DNA of 64,000 bases from Limnoperna fortunei. Lineage: Eukaryota; Mollusca; Bivalvia; Mytilida; Modiolidae. How positions within the stretch are numbered: position 1 is the first letter of the stretch; each line of letters begins with the position of its first letter. Positions 1 to 39,170 of the stretch are shown piece after piece. The stretch covers positions 60,815,898-60,879,897 of the forward strand of contig OX104123.1 in assembly GCA_944474755.1 (NCBI GenBank), in the 5' to 3' direction. Both the position numbers and the translations under genes were made by a program. The notes under the pieces are model-generated. The model was not told the origin of the DNA. It did not search any database and was given only the letters and a program-made list of their open reading frames with translations.

Positions 1-2330
1 ATTAAAATTTACGTTTCCCGAAACGTTGAAGTCGCCTCCCGTTCCGCACTTTTGACCGAGTAGAGGGAACTAAAAGTCAAGAGCACAACTTCATAACATG
101 AGCTTTCAGTTGGCCAAGTTTCATTTCGATCGGTTAAAAGATGAGCGAGAAAACGAGCAAACTTTAAAACGGCCGCCATTTTGAAACCGGAAGTCGGACA
201 AAAATTTTTTTTTGCAAAAATGCTCAGGATAGTTAGCTGTATCAGTATACCAATTTTCATTGAAATTGCTCTGGCCATAACTGAGATCTGACAACGGCCG
301 CCATTTTGTAAAACTTTAAAACGGCCGCCATTTTGAAACCGGAAGTCGGACAAAACATTTTTAAATAGTGGCACACTCAGGGTATCATAAGCTACCTGTA
401 TACCAAATTTCGTCTAAATCGGATGACGTTTAAATTTTTACATTTTTAGGGGGTGGTGTTCGGATGGCGGCCATTTTGAAATGTCGGCCGCGTCAAATTT
501 TTTTTTGCAAAAATGCTCGGGATAGGGAGCTGTATCAGTATACCAATTTTCATTGAAATTGCTTTGGCAGTTACTGAGATCTGACAACGGCCGTCATTTT
601 TTTTCAACGGCGGCCATTTTGAAAATGGCGGCCATTTTGAAAATTTTAAAAGTGGATTGCACAACTTCAGGTCACCCTTATTATGTTCCCAAAGTTTCAT
701 TTCGATCGGTTAAAAGATGAGCGAGAAAACGAGCGGACAACATTGCGAGGGGAAAACATAAGAAATATGAAAATAATAATAATAATTAAAATTTACGTTT
801 CCCGAAACGTTGAAGTCGCCTCCCGTTCCGCACTTTTGACCGAGTAGAGGGAACTAAAAGTCAAGAGCACAACTTCATAACATGAGCTTTCAGTTGGCCA
901 AGTTTCATTTCGATCGGTTAAAAGATGAGCGAGAAAACGAGCAAAATTTAAAACGGCCGCCATTTTGAAACCGGAAGTCGGACAAAAAATTTTTTTTGCA
1001 AAAATGCTCAGGATAGTTAGCTGTATCAGTATACCAATTTTCATTGAAATTGCTCTGGCCATAACTGAGATCTGACAACGGCCGCCATTTTGTAAAACTT
1101 TAAAACGGCCGCCATTTTGAAACCGGAAGTCGGACAAAAATTTTAAAAATAGTGGCACACTCAGGGTATCATAAGCTACCTGTATACCAAATTTCGTTTA
1201 AATCGGATGACGTTTAAATTTTTACAGTTTTAGGGGGGTGGTGTTGGGATGGCGGCCATTTTGAAATGTCGGCCGCGTCAAATTTTTTTTTGCAAAAATG
1301 CTCGGGATAGGGAGCTGTATCAGTATACCAATTTTCATTGAAATTGCTTTGGCAATTACTGAGATCTGACAACGGCCGTCAATTTTTTTCAACGGCGGCC
1401 ATTTTGAAAATGGCGGCCATTTTGAAAATTTCAAAAGTGGATTGCACAACTTCAGGTCACCCTTATTATGTTCCCAAAGTTTCATTTCGATCGGTTAAAA
1501 GATGAGCGAGAAAACGAGCGGACACCATTGCGAGGGGAAAAAGGAAAACATAATAATAATTAAAATTTACGTTTCCCGAAACGTTGAAGTCGCCTCCCGT
1601 TCCGCACTTTTGACCGAGTAGAGGGAACTAAAAGTCAAGAGCACAACTTCATAACATGAGCTTTCAGTTGGCCAAGTTTCATTTCGATCCGTTAAAAGAT
1701 GAGCGAGAAAACGAGCAAACTTTAAAACGGCCGCCATTTTGAAACCGGAAGTCGGACAAAAATTTTTTTTTGCAAAAATGCTCAGAATAGTTAGCTGTAT
1801 CAGTATACCAATTTTCATTGAAATTGCTCTGGCCATAACTGAGATCTGACAACGGCCGCCATTTTGTAAAACTTTAAAACGGCCGCCATTTTGAAACCGG
1901 AAGTTGGACAAAAATTTTAAAAATAGTGGCACACTCAGGGTATCATAAGCTACCTGTATACCAAATTTCGTTTAAATCGGATGACGTTTAAATTTTTACA
2001 GTTTTAGGGGGGTGGTTTTCGGATGGCGGCCATTTTGAAATGTCGGCCGCGTCAAATTTTTTTTTGCAAAAATGCTCGGGATAGGCAGCTGTATCAGTAT
2101 ACCAATTTTCATTGAAATTGCTTTGGCAATTACTGAGATCTAACAACGGCCGTCATTTTTTTTCAACGGCGGCCATTTTGAAAATGGCGGCCATTTTGAA
2201 AATTTCAAAAGTGGATTGCACAACTTCAGGTCACCCTTAACATGTTCCCAAAGTTTCATTTCGATCGGTTAAAAGATGAGCGAGAAAACGAGCGGACAAC
2301 ATTGCGAGGGGAAAAAGGAAAACATAATAA
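1..2330 (-). repeat. Tandem array of three ~780-bp palindrome-rich repeat units
   Basis: The same start (TTTACGTTTCCCGAAACGTT) occurs near 9, 795 and 1566, giving periods of about 785 and 774 bp. The units are nearly identical. Each unit contains two related half-bodies that share a core (AATTTTCATTGAAATTGCT), many near-palindromic boxes of the form AAAATGGCGGCCATTTT, and a tail palindrome ACGTTTC-CC-GAAACGT. Reverse-complemented, the array matches the bodies and tails of the 41640-45830 cluster. The 121-codon minus-strand open frames in each unit are repeat by-products: the copies are too young for open-frame conservation to mean anything. The array touches base 1 and probably continues outside the window. 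Confidence 0.93.
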
Positions 2331-2508
2331 TAATAAGAAACGGAGTAAAAACAATAAGTCGCCCGACACTTCGTGGTCGGCGACTTAATAAGAAACGGAG
2401 TAAAAACAATAAGTCGCCCGACACTTCGTGGTCGGCGACTTAATAATAATAATAATAAGAAACGGAGTAAAAACAATAAGTCGCCCGACACTTCGTGGTC
2501 GGCGACTT
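2331..2508 (-). repeat. Three tandem terminal hairpins (element heads)
   Basis: A ~54-65 bp block is repeated three times, with hairpins at 2356-2386, 2411-2441 and 2478-2508. Each contains AAGTCGCC and its complement GGCGACTT around a variable inner stem and a CTTCG-containing loop, flanked by the AAGAAACGGAGTAAAAACAA sequence and TAA microsatellite. The block is the reverse complement of the heads at 41985-42017, 42048-42080, 42913-42943 and 43761-43788. Here three heads are stacked without bodies between them, so heads were amplified independently of the 780-bp unit. Confidence 0.88.
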
Positions 2509-2526
2509 AATTACCTTTTTAGTACC

Positions 2527-2850
2527 GTAATCTTGTTGAAAAACATTTTCCTTAGTTTTACAACACTTTATCATAATACAGTTTTATTCTAGATATTCCT
2601 TAGTTGAAAAATGTATTTATTAGACAAAAAGTGTGAAAATTATCAAAAATATAGGATTTCTGAAAATAATTAACAGCTATTTTATACTATACTACAGCTA
2701 TCCGTCGAACAACATTTTCTCAAGTTTTACACTACTGTATCGTAATATAATTAGATTCTAGTTATATAGAAGTTGTTATGTATACTTTTGGGCAAAACGT
2801 GTGAAAAATCATAAAATTATGAATTTCTGGAAATAATTAATAGCTACAAA
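2527..2850. repeat. Diverged tandem duplication, ~170-bp unit, two copies
   Basis: Two consecutive segments share ACATTTTC, AGTTTTACA, a TATCNTAATA stretch, AAAANGTGTGAAAA and AAATAATTAANAGCTA in the same order, starting near 2527 and 2700. The copies are clearly diverged. It is AT-rich and no coding potential is seen. Confidence 0.7.
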
Positions 2851-2882
2851 AATCAAATGTCAACTGAGACAATAAACAAGGG

Positions 2883-3415
2883 TTATATCATTCCTCTACG
2901 ACAGAAATTTCGTCTTGGCTTTCATCAATGTCCTCAGGGACAGGAGTATTTTTGGCATCAATTAAATACTGTCCCCAATTATTGATGCGGAATTGCTTGT
3001 CGGTATTCCAACCATAACCTAAGTACTAGATTACAGATGCCTTATGTGAGCACATGCCTACTACACGTCCACCGATCTTACACTTACAATACCAACCAAG
3101 TATCAAACACTCACTAAAACGAATCCACAACTGATAACTTTTTGAACTTGGCTACTTGGACCTTTGCTGAAAGTAATGACGCACCTAGAGTGGAAATCAA
3201 CACCTCATACCCTCCATCTGCATCCATATTTTCGTCAGTATATGACTTTGCCCTTTTAATCTGATAAGACCATAACGTTAAGTTACGCAATTCATCTTTA
3301 TTTAAATGAGGGAAGACAACATCAATATCACTGGCATCAATGTTTGACCATTTGTAGCTGCACTTATCTAATCCTTGTAACTTCCGTGTGCAGTTTGTTG
3401 CTGGTATTACTCAAT
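2883..3415 (-). pseudogene. SWIM-type zinc-finger ORF fragment, broken
   Basis: Read on the minus strand, this segment encodes a recognisable but damaged protein tail. The first part reads ...HLNKDELRNLTLWSYQIKRA followed by KSYTDENMDADGGYEV. After a frameshift near 3150 it reads YQLWIRF, then WYCKCKIGGRVVGMCSHKAS, which is the CxC...CxH pattern of a SWIM zinc finger, then YLGYGWNTDKQF and NNWGQYLIDAKNTPVPEDID, with a final TGA near 2885. An internal TAG sits between ASVI and YLGY. Genes of this type are common, high-copy and transposon-associated in marine invertebrates (from memory of the family). The 5' part is missing. Frameshift plus stop make this a relic. Confidence 0.75.
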
Positions 3416-3544
3416 GTGCTAAAGCTGCGTAATCTGAGAAATCTTACGAAAGTTTGTACATGTAACGGACAGACAAGGTGATTGCAACGTAGCCCCCTCT
3501 CTAACGAGTGGGGATATGATTATTTAATGTATAGTTTGTTAGCA

Positions 3545-3820
3545 CAATTGTTTGTTTGTTTGTTTGAATGATGTTTAACGCCACTTTCAGCAATTTTCAG
3601 CTATATCATGGCGTCAAGTTTTTATGGGGAAGAGGCTGGAGTACCCGGAGAAAACCCTCGACCTGCGGCAGGAAAACTGGCAATCCTTGTCAATTAAGAT
3701 TGGAGTCGATTACACACTGCTCGCAGTGAGACTCAAACCTGCTATCTCATTGTTGACAGACCACGTGATTAATACGAGTAGACGAACTAACTTAACCACT
3801 CTGCCACCGGGGCCGTTGGC
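3545..3820 (-). mobile_element. tRNA-derived SINE, near full length
   Basis: On the minus strand the element starts with a pol III A-box-like segment (TGGCAGAGTGGTTAAG) and a B-box-like segment (GGTTTGAGTCTC). A conserved body follows (GGATTGCCAGTTTTCC, GGTACTCC-like, CTTGACGCCATGATATAGC, AATTGCTGAAAGTGGCGTT) and it ends in a CAAA simple repeat (plus-strand TTTGTTTGTTTG at 3549-3563). The body resembles the MetaSINE-type conserved domain described in molluscs, but that assignment is from memory. It is the best-preserved of the eight copies here. Confidence 0.88.
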
Positions 3821-6800
3821 ACAATTGAAACAGTTTTCCTACACAACAGTGCATTTTTTCATGTCTTTAAATATGTTTTAAATAGGTTTTTCTAATATTT
3901 ATCGCACGGACTATTGAGACAATTGTGCAATCTGAGTAAGAAATGGATCAAGAGTTATTTCTGGGATGCACTTTTCACTATATCTTTGTATGTCTCTCAA
4001 TTTATTCCTAAAGGGTTGGGTTCATTCCCCTAACAAGTAAAGAAATACAAACAATATTTTTCCCCATTTAAAAGATATTAATATTAAACAGTTATGCAGG
4101 ACACAACAAAATTTGCTTAACCCTCACAGGAAAAAAAATGGTATCGTAATAACCCAACATCAAACTTACTAGTTACTTTTTATGTACAGAAGGTCAACAA
4201 CAAACGTTACATTTTTTTCTGAATTTATATGTACTTAATTTTCGATAAGCTGAACCTACAACAAAATTCAAATCACACTCTCATGCACTTAAAAATTATT
4301 TGGAAATTGTATTCTTTTGTTTTGTTTAAGTACCATTTATCAAGGTGACATGTTTACTTTGGATTTTTATCTATGATGACATTAAATTCACTTTTGAAGG
4401 ATGCCATGGCTTAGCCCCAAGTGTCAACTCCCCCCCCCCACCCCCCTCATCTCACCAAACCTTTCCCAATTTCCCTAGACTGTTGGTAAACATTTAGTAT
4501 GCTTGTACTTCAATAATTAGTGATAAAATAAACACAGATGTATTTACATTTTTTTCTTTTCAGGTTTTCACAAAATTATTTGGTATTGTTTTTATTTATA
4601 AATAGACATATGTTTACTCTCGCTTTTGTGTCAGTATTTTTTAATTTCAGTAAAACACACATATTTATTGAAAATACAGTGTGCCAAAACAAATATTGAT
4701 TTGATTTTGTCAAAATTTCATGCCGTTTTTTTTTCATAACATCATTCTTGAAAAATATTGGTGTTTTTTTTCTTCTAAAAATAAGCACAGAAAATAGATT
4801 CCGGAATTCCCAGAAATTCTAGAATACACTAAAAGGTCACGTTAGCCTTAGGTCAACTTACAAATTATGAGGTTATTAACATTATTTTAGAGAGTGGATA
4901 AAATCATCAAGTGAATAACATCTTCTTTTTGGTTTTTATGGATCTTTATGGTGTGTTCTGCAAAATGTATTTCTGTGAAATAAAAAAAAAACCGATGAAA
5001 TCCCGGTCGCGTCAAAATGCTGGTCAACGGTCAAGATCTGCATTCGAGCAAGAAAAATAAATGGGGTTCTTTCTTTATTATACACAACTTAATTTATTTA
5101 TTCAAAAACTCTAAATCTCTTATAACTTGAAATAAATTACTGTTGCATGTTTATTTGCTATGAATTATTACTTCCTTCTTCTTCGACCCGAAAATGTAAA
5201 CAAAAATGATCGCGGATTACTGCTACAATTCATCTTTTTTCGAACCGTGCGCATGCAAGAAACAACAAAATATTTTGACTGATTGAGCTCCTGACTAAAA
5301 TAAATAACATATTTAAGTATGAAGTTGTTTCTTAGCTGCGCATGAACTTTATTTTACATAAGTTTCTTGAAATTCGCCCTGTTTTAGAGCAAACTCTAAA
5401 AATAGACGTTGATGCAAGTGATGCCGATGACGTCACAAGCAGGATTATGATTGATTTGGAGTGCAACAATTTAAAGCATTATGTTTATAGATGATATAGA
5501 CTGCAAATAATTTTTTACACACAACTTTATTTTTTTCAGAAATTTTGGGCCAAAAATGGCCCTTATCACCCCTACTCCTTTAAAAATGTTGTAAACTAAA
5601 TAAAAGCATGCAGTCATGTATTTAAGTAACTAGTTTTTTTTCTAACTGCATGTAAACAAAAAGGCAATGTCTTTTGCTAAATGTGATATAAAACAGTTAC
5701 TGATTGTGGGGACGGGTCGGCTTATACGACAAAAACAAGCAAGAGAAAACTAAATTGGACAAAATCACGAGTCGCCGAAATAAAAACGAGGATCAATAGT
5801 GGATTAAGAAAATAGAACATTGACCTCGTCGAAACGGATTTCCCTTAAATCTAAAGGATTTTCTAAAGGTTTACATGGCTCGACCCGCACATATGTCCTG
5901 CCTTAAAGAAATTTGATTAATTATATAATGTAAAGAAAAAAGTTTCTTTAAAATATATTATATTTTTTTAGAAATGAGATATTTGTATTAAATTTTCTTT
6001 TGAATACTTGCGTTATTTTATTATAAATTTTATTATAAATGCATATTTAATATAAAAATGACGCAGATTTCGTTTCATCATCAAATTATTATTCTAGAAA
6101 GACGTCCTGTTTAAGCTATGTAAGCAAAGCCGGATCAACATTTCAAAAAGTTTAGTTCGCACATGCGTAAGCTGTGTGTTTTGTGTAAACTGACTTAAAA
6201 ATGCAGTTTGTTATGTGTTATTTGTCGTTATTGGTAATAATACAGTTATTTTCAGTCTGAATTAGAGATTAATATGATTTAAACTACTCCCGATACATTA
6301 TTTTTTAACATTCTACATTCGAATTAATATTATGTCACAATTGGAATTCCGACGTCATATTACGCTCAACTGATAATTTCAAACTTGAACAATGCAATTT
6401 CGTTAAGATTTCTCATTTTATTTTGTTTAAAATGTACGTAAATTCAACAAAAACGACGAGACATGTTTAGGTCAATTTTATTTGCTTTAACATAATGTTT
6501 TGGGATATATCTTATTAGTTTCAATAAACAGTATTACCATTGAAAGCGTCCTCTTAGAGCCAATTCGAAATTTTAAAACAATTGTAAGGCATATTAGAAT
6601 CGAAATAGATTATTGCAAGTGGTCTCTATGCGAATTGAAACTTGGTCAGACCTTATTTTTGTCCTCATTTTATACCTCTCTATCGTTCCGTATAAAATAT
6701 TGACAAATATAAGGTCTGACCATGTTCTAATTCTCATAGAGCTCGCCCGCAATAATCAAAATCACAATATGTATACTTTTGTAAACGCAAGATTTAAACG

Positions 6801-8381
6801 TACTGTTTGTGGATCGTCAATATCAAATTGACTACAGAAAACTTTTAACCATTTTTCATTTACTAACACAATCGTGGAATTTTCCATAACGTTTCTGGAA
6901 TCTGATTATGTACAATCGAATTCCTTATGTGTTTCCGACAAAACAATTACATTATAAATGTCGCCTTTAAAGATAGTTTAGACTATTAAAAGCAGTTCTG
7001 CCGAGATCGTTCATAGTTGGGCAGAACAGGGACAACAGTTTGTTAAAAATACACTGAACTTGTGTATACCTGTTAGGGGTTGTGTAACATTGGCTGTAAC
7101 AGCTGATAAATATGCAAAAACAATTCTGATACGTGTGACCTGATGGTTTGTAAATTAAAACAAATATCTAGTGTTTCCGTTTGAGAAATAAGCAATACAA
7201 ATATTAAAAGCAATATTGCGAATAATGTTACTAATATATACAGAATGCACATCCAATTTTTATAAAACAAAGCAATCAACTTTAAATATAACAAATAGAA
7301 TTTGAGTTATCTCCCATTTAAATCTTAAACAAACATTCAAAGCATCGTAAGGAAAATTGCATTCATTCACACAATCAGGATTTACGTAGGTAATCTGGTA
7401 AAACAATAAATATAATTTTTTTCTTGATTTTAATTTTAATTTCCTATAATTACGTTTTTTTCAGTAAATAATTTATTTTTAAATAAATTATTACGTTAAC
7501 CAGAAATGAAACATAGTAAAAGAGATTGTTCTATTTCGTACATTATTTTTGCAATAAAGGGAAGCAATTCTTACATTAAAATATACTCCAACATATTGTT
7601 AACTGATACTAAAACTTTGAATGAATCACTAAGACATCTCTATTAATTAAAATTGCGTAATGTGACAAATTATACGTTTAACATATATTGTTACAATATC
7701 TAGTAAATATTATGTTTTTTAAACCAAATTGAATATATCAAAGGTGACCAATAAAATGTAATGTCAAGAATAATTTTACTGCTAAATATGTCACTGATCT
7801 ACATTTTTACATAGTAACTAATTTGTTATCTTAGAAAATAATGACGTTTAATAGAGAATCGTCTTGTTTTAAAATAAAACCATTGTTAGTTGAAGAGAAT
7901 TCAGCACCACGAAGAAGTAATTAAAAAAATATAAAATAAAAATAAACTGTAAGGGGTTAATCGGAAGTTTTGGGTAATTTTTTAAAATGTATTTTTCATC
8001 GGATATCAAGAACCTCAATTTAATTTAAAATGCATAAATAATTAAATTTAAAGATAAAACAAACTGTAAATGGTTAAAATAAAGTGTTTGTTCAACTGTT
8101 TCACAGATATTTTTCAGCGGACCTACAGAACTTAAATACTAAAAAGTATATGCACAATTAAAACAAATTAAGAAAAATTAGTAACATAACATGTCACTAA
8201 TAACCCTTGTATTATACAGTATGACTGCCATAATCAACAAATAACCAATATGCATAAAAATTAACAAATCACTATTATAGCATGTCATGATGTCATGTAG
8301 ATTTACCAAAAACTATCAGTAAAACGATATCTTTTCAAAATATGTCATTTGCTGATGATGGTAACAACATGTACAACATAA
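3821..8381. other. AT-rich non-coding stretch
   Basis: No exon, RNA gene or confident transposon was recognised. Short open frames here (for example near 4576, 6500 and 7073) have no domain signature, splice context or paralogue in the window. If the minus-strand gene ends at 8382, its 3' UTR and poly(A) site should lie in the right-hand part; several TTTATT strings (AATAAA on the minus strand) occur, but none can be chosen. Confidence 0.5.
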
Positions 8382-34784
<26,403 letters not shown>

Positions 34785-34945
34785 GATTTTCTTTTTTATT
34801 TCAGTCTACCAATAAACAATATGAGTACCCACTTAATCGTTATATTTAAGTTTACTGACCTAAAATCAGACAATAATGGACGACTCTTTCAAGAGCGGAA
34901 ATTGGGATTTTCCACTTTGCATACCAAGTATTTATATATATTTTA
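34785..34945 (-). promoter_or_regulatory. Conserved proximal promoter / 5' UTR of minus gene
   Basis: Shares ordered blocks with 53826-53975: AATACTTGG, GTGGAAAATC-CAATTT, CGCT-TTGAAAG, a TTAGGTCA block, and GACTGAAA next to the ATG. A TATA-like TATATATAAATA is at about 34933-34944, just upstream of AATACTTGG. GGAAAATC...AATTTCC forms an inverted pair of GGAAA boxes. Transcription-start position is not visible. Confidence 0.65.
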
Positions 34946-35174
34946 TTTCGAGTATATACACTGTTTTGTACAATATTTTTACACACATGTTTAAGACTTT
35001 AAGATTTTCAAATTTTTTATAATGACTTTAAAAATCATATCCGGATTCTACACATAAGGCTTTGCTATTGTAAATATGTGTGTTTCAATCAATTCCATAA
35101 TGTTATGAATCCATAATACATTCATACAAAGCTTCATGTTGCTTACAAACAATAAAATTTAAAAAGATTTACTG

Positions 35175-35295
35175 GGTTGTCACGTGAAGCGACGAGAATT
35201 AAGTTTGTCGTCAAATGTAAGCCGTTCAAGACCATGTAACCTAGCCTTTTGCAACAAGTCAATAAGGTTTAGTATAACACGCGATAATTATATGC
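35175..35295 (-). promoter_or_regulatory. Distal upstream block conserved with the paralogous locus
   Basis: On the minus strand ATAATTATCGCGTGTTATAC then TAAAC, and GTCTTGAACGGCT, match 53461-53570 in order; both lie about 510 bp upstream of the respective ATG. The same DNA is open in the opposite direction in both loci (SRSRPCNLAFC here, SRSRLCYVAFC there), so a short divergent ORF cannot be excluded. Confidence 0.6.
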
Positions 35296-35516
35296 GTATA
35301 AATGTATATTACATATGTAATCAAACAACTCTAGTTTATTTATTTTTTATCTTAAAATTTGGTTTATTAGAAATAAAAAAAGATCACTTTTATTTTTTGC
35401 ACACATTTTCCTAATTCATCAATTTTTCCCAAATCGTTATTTCTCAGAAAGGATACGCAAGCTCAGAACCCTGACTGGGAAAGACAACTTTGGCAAATTA
35501 GGTGTCATTTTGTATT

Positions 35517-36227
35517 CTGTGGTTTAGTTTTTATTCGTGGGGTACTTCCTGGTGTCCTTTTCATTGTAAAGTGTTGATGTATACACAAATATTAAAGTAA
35601 CTTTCTTAATTGAAATAACGATCAAGAAAACAATCTAGTAACACCATTTATACTGATTTTTATCTTTAAAAACCACTAGTTGCATCATCAATTTTATTGT
35701 CAAACAAACCTCATCTTGCCCTAGGAAATGTACGACGAATTTACAATAAACTGTTTATTTATATTGGTTTAAATAAAATGGCATGTTTATGATGTTAATT
35801 ATGTTTACGGTTACAAAACAAAATTTGTTTAATCTTTATTACTTTATATTCTCTTAAAAACAAAACAGTCAATACCCCATTTACACTATAACGTGATATA
35901 TAGTATCGTTTGATTTTATTTAGGGCACTTTAATTTACGTTTTACTTAGGCCGTCCCATTTCGTTTTAATGTCGCTGATTTCCGTAAATTTCTTTGAAAT
36001 CCCGTGATCAGCATTACAATTGTCACCTCTCGAGAGCAATTATATCTTAAAAATGACGTATTAGAAAATGTACAGACTAACACTGTATGAGAACACCGAA
36101 AATTCGTAAACAATTCCCTCATTTTTCATTTTTGTCCGATTCCACGAACCACGAATTTAAAAATCCCACGAAATGTCTTTTTTCCTTCCACGAAAATTGA
36201 TACCAACGAAAATTAATGAAACCACAG
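35517..36227. mobile_element. Second CTGTGGTTT...AAACCACAG inverted-repeat element
   Basis: Starts CTGTGGTTTAGTTTTTATTC and ends AATTAATGAAACCACAG, with CACGAA boxes inside the right end. The interior matches the reverse complement of 9401-10410, shorter by about 300 bp. Lies just beyond the 5' end of the minus gene. Confidence 0.8.
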
Positions 36228-38256
36228 TAAACGAGATATATGTACAGCAAACAGGTACGAAACATACAATTACATGTAGGAGAATTAGAAACACGTTGAA
36301 CTAATGTGAAGTCAACATATACAAGAATGTGTAAAAGAAAATACTACATATGTCGATGACGATGCAGAATATGGTTACTTTACGTCACCTACGATTTATT
36401 TGAGTTGTGTTTTATCCTATCTTAATGTTTGCAGATTGCATTGTTTTTTACTCTTGAATAAATCAGGTGCTACAGGTATATGTATACGCAATGAAATATA
36501 CATTCAAAATGTTAGAGGCAGATATAACTTTACAGTAAATCACATTTAAAATAATAAAATACAAACAATAAAAACAACAATACTAGAAAGCACAAAATTA
36601 TTACCAGTTACAAAATGAAATGTTCACACAAATGATTTATGTGAGGAGGTTATGGCTAAGAACTCAAACATAAGACAGGATAGTCTAAGTCAGATAATCC
36701 TTGCATCGAGCCAAGCTCAAACTCGCTCACAACTTCATTCTTAATACAAATCTAACTACTAGCTTATAGTTTTTTTAATGTTTCAGCTGTATCATGCCAA
36801 TTACCAACTGTAATTATTTATGGTTGCCACTACTTATGTCGTTTGTTTTCGTAAATGCACTTAATGGTATAAAATATAAAGAAGAAGATTTTTTATGAAC
36901 GATGCACTATGGTTCGTTATTAGGTAGACAATCTATAGTCAGCGAATCATTTAAAAATGGTTTGCGCCATTATAGTTAGATGTATCATCCCAGGTCGAAA
37001 ATTTAATTTGAATCCCCTTTCAACCATTCTCCCCCCACATTTGTCATGTTGTATCTACAAATACTACAAATGCATATTTCCTTTATTATATTTGATTGTT
37101 GTCTCACGAAAATTTATTTGGAACTTTAGTCAAATGTTCCAGTATCTTAATCTCTGTATTATGTATGCCCTAAGGTTCAAATCTTTGATTTCGAAATATC
37201 TTTGCAAGGCTGTGCTAACGTACTATTAGTGGAAGAAACCGCCGTGGTACGGACAACCATCCCTCTCTCTATCTCAGATATAGTCATTATTGGTTGATTT
37301 CCTTTTTTATAATTACATCTATGTTTTTGTTTGCAATACAACGGCAATTACATTAAGCGCTTTAAAGATAACTATTGCAAAGGGTAAAATATATAACATA
37401 TTCAAGAGGACATTCCGCTGTTCTGGAGACGTACAATTTTTGTTATAAAAATATGGCAGGTTGTGTACATGAAACGAGTTCTATTTGAATTTCTAAATAT
37501 TATAACATGAAACATATTAACAAGGACATAACAGAAACAAAAGTTGTTTTAAAATCGTGAAAACAATTAACCGATACTTGGTGGTTTTAGTAAAATAACT
37601 TCTTTTAATACTTATGAAAACAATAGCCTTTTGTAAACTTTACATAATACACACTACTACAAAAACGATCATTGCACTTGGTGTTTTGTTCGGTGAACTA
37701 TTTTAATTTTCCCTAAAAACAGTAAAAGTGTGAAATGATTTCTTTTGTCTTAAATTTTATTTAAAATTAATTCTACTGGGCTTTACTCTAAACTAAACTA
37801 GATTTAGATACACGGGCCTCGAACCTTACGTGATATATATCTGAAAAGTATTAATTGATTGGTTTTTTATTGGTAGAAATAAGTCTTGACCATGCGTACA
37901 ATTTTCTACGCGTTCCTTACATTTTTGGTGGGTTAGGTTTCATTTCCAAAATAATTAAATTGGTACAATGGTTTCAAACAAGATGAACACCAATTTAGAA
38001 CATATAATAATCAAGCAATTCCTCTATATTTCGACTTTTTAAAGGCAACTTTGGCCTACTATTATATTTTTCCTGTACCAAGCATTATGAATGACTGATT
38101 GATGAGATGTTGTTTTCTTGAGGTCAATCAAGCAGCATTTCCGCTATGTGCAGGATTTTAATTCAAAATTTAAACCAAATCGGCAAAGATTTATCAAGTC
38201 ATACATTTTAGAATTAAGCTAAACAAGTAAGGGGCATGCGTGGCGACGGATTATTA
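36228..38256. other. AT-rich non-coding DNA
   Basis: No exon or repeat family recognised; the 90-codon frame at 36957 has no motif support. Confidence 0.45.
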
Positions 38257-38348
38257 AACATTTTGTAGGAGCTACAACTGGACTACTATTATCGATATCT
38301 AAGAGGTGTATTTATCGCACAAAGAGCCTGGCACTCTCCAAAACCGTT
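38257..38348. mobile_element. Small inverted-repeat element, diverged copy
   Basis: Shares GGAGCTACAA...TACTATTATC and TGGCACTCTCCAAAA with the better-preserved copy at 57661-57761. Confidence 0.6.
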
Positions 38349-39014
38349 ATACACCGTGATTCGCAGTCTGTTTTTTGGACACGACACAAGAAGAGGGTAT
38401 CGCCTATTCGACCTAGTGACCCGCTGGGATGCTATAGGAACAATCTGAACCACCGCAGTATAGTGCAAATATCATTGATTTTATAAGATTGTTTGTATAA
38501 TGCGTTGAATGAAAACTCAAAAAGTCATGGTAAATATATAAAAAAATATAAATACCCTGACAATAATTATTGGATATGTGTAAAATTACATCAAAAGTTC
38601 AACATTCCTTCCTTAAATCTAAGTTGAATTTACACTCTATCATAACAACAACCACGTGATACACTTATAAAACAATTGACACGTAAATGTAGTCGAAAGT
38701 TTACATTTTATGTCGTTTTATCGGTAAATTTTTAATTTGAGATATATTGTTTACAGATATAGTTTGATAAAACTAATTCAACTTTCGGAACTATCTAATT
38801 GAATGATTGTTTAACGTCAAAACAACACTATTGTTATTGAAGGACAAGAATAAATAAACAAACAATAAACAATTCAAAAATATAATAACAATAAAGTAGG
38901 AAGAGATTGAAAGGGACATTATATGCAACTTTAGGATGCACGTTGAGCTATGAGAACAGTTTAAAAAAAAACAAAATAAAATAACAATAACATTTTGAAC
39001 AATTTAGTAAGCAG

Positions 39015-39170
39015 GATTGCAATGCTTACTCGTCCACCGTGGTTTTTCTTGGGTTCGTGTAACTCATTTTTTGTTTTCGTATTTGGCGCGTGTGTGTGTT
39101 GTAAATGTTTGTCTACATCCGGACTTGTAATTGTCCCTCTCGTTGGCTCTCGTTTTATTTGTTATGTTTT
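39015..39170 (+). mobile_element. RT-element 3' tail fragment (copy E)
   Basis: CAATGCTTACTCG, TTTCTTGGGTTCG, TTGTCTACATCCGGACTTGT and CTCGTTGGCTCTCG match the tail of copy B (52640-52810) at diverged level. Confidence 0.6.

Noticed and set aside
9..1932. Three identical 121-codon minus-strand ORFs
   Set aside because: They lie in recently amplified tandem repeats and cross palindromic boxes; no domain and no divergence to show selection.
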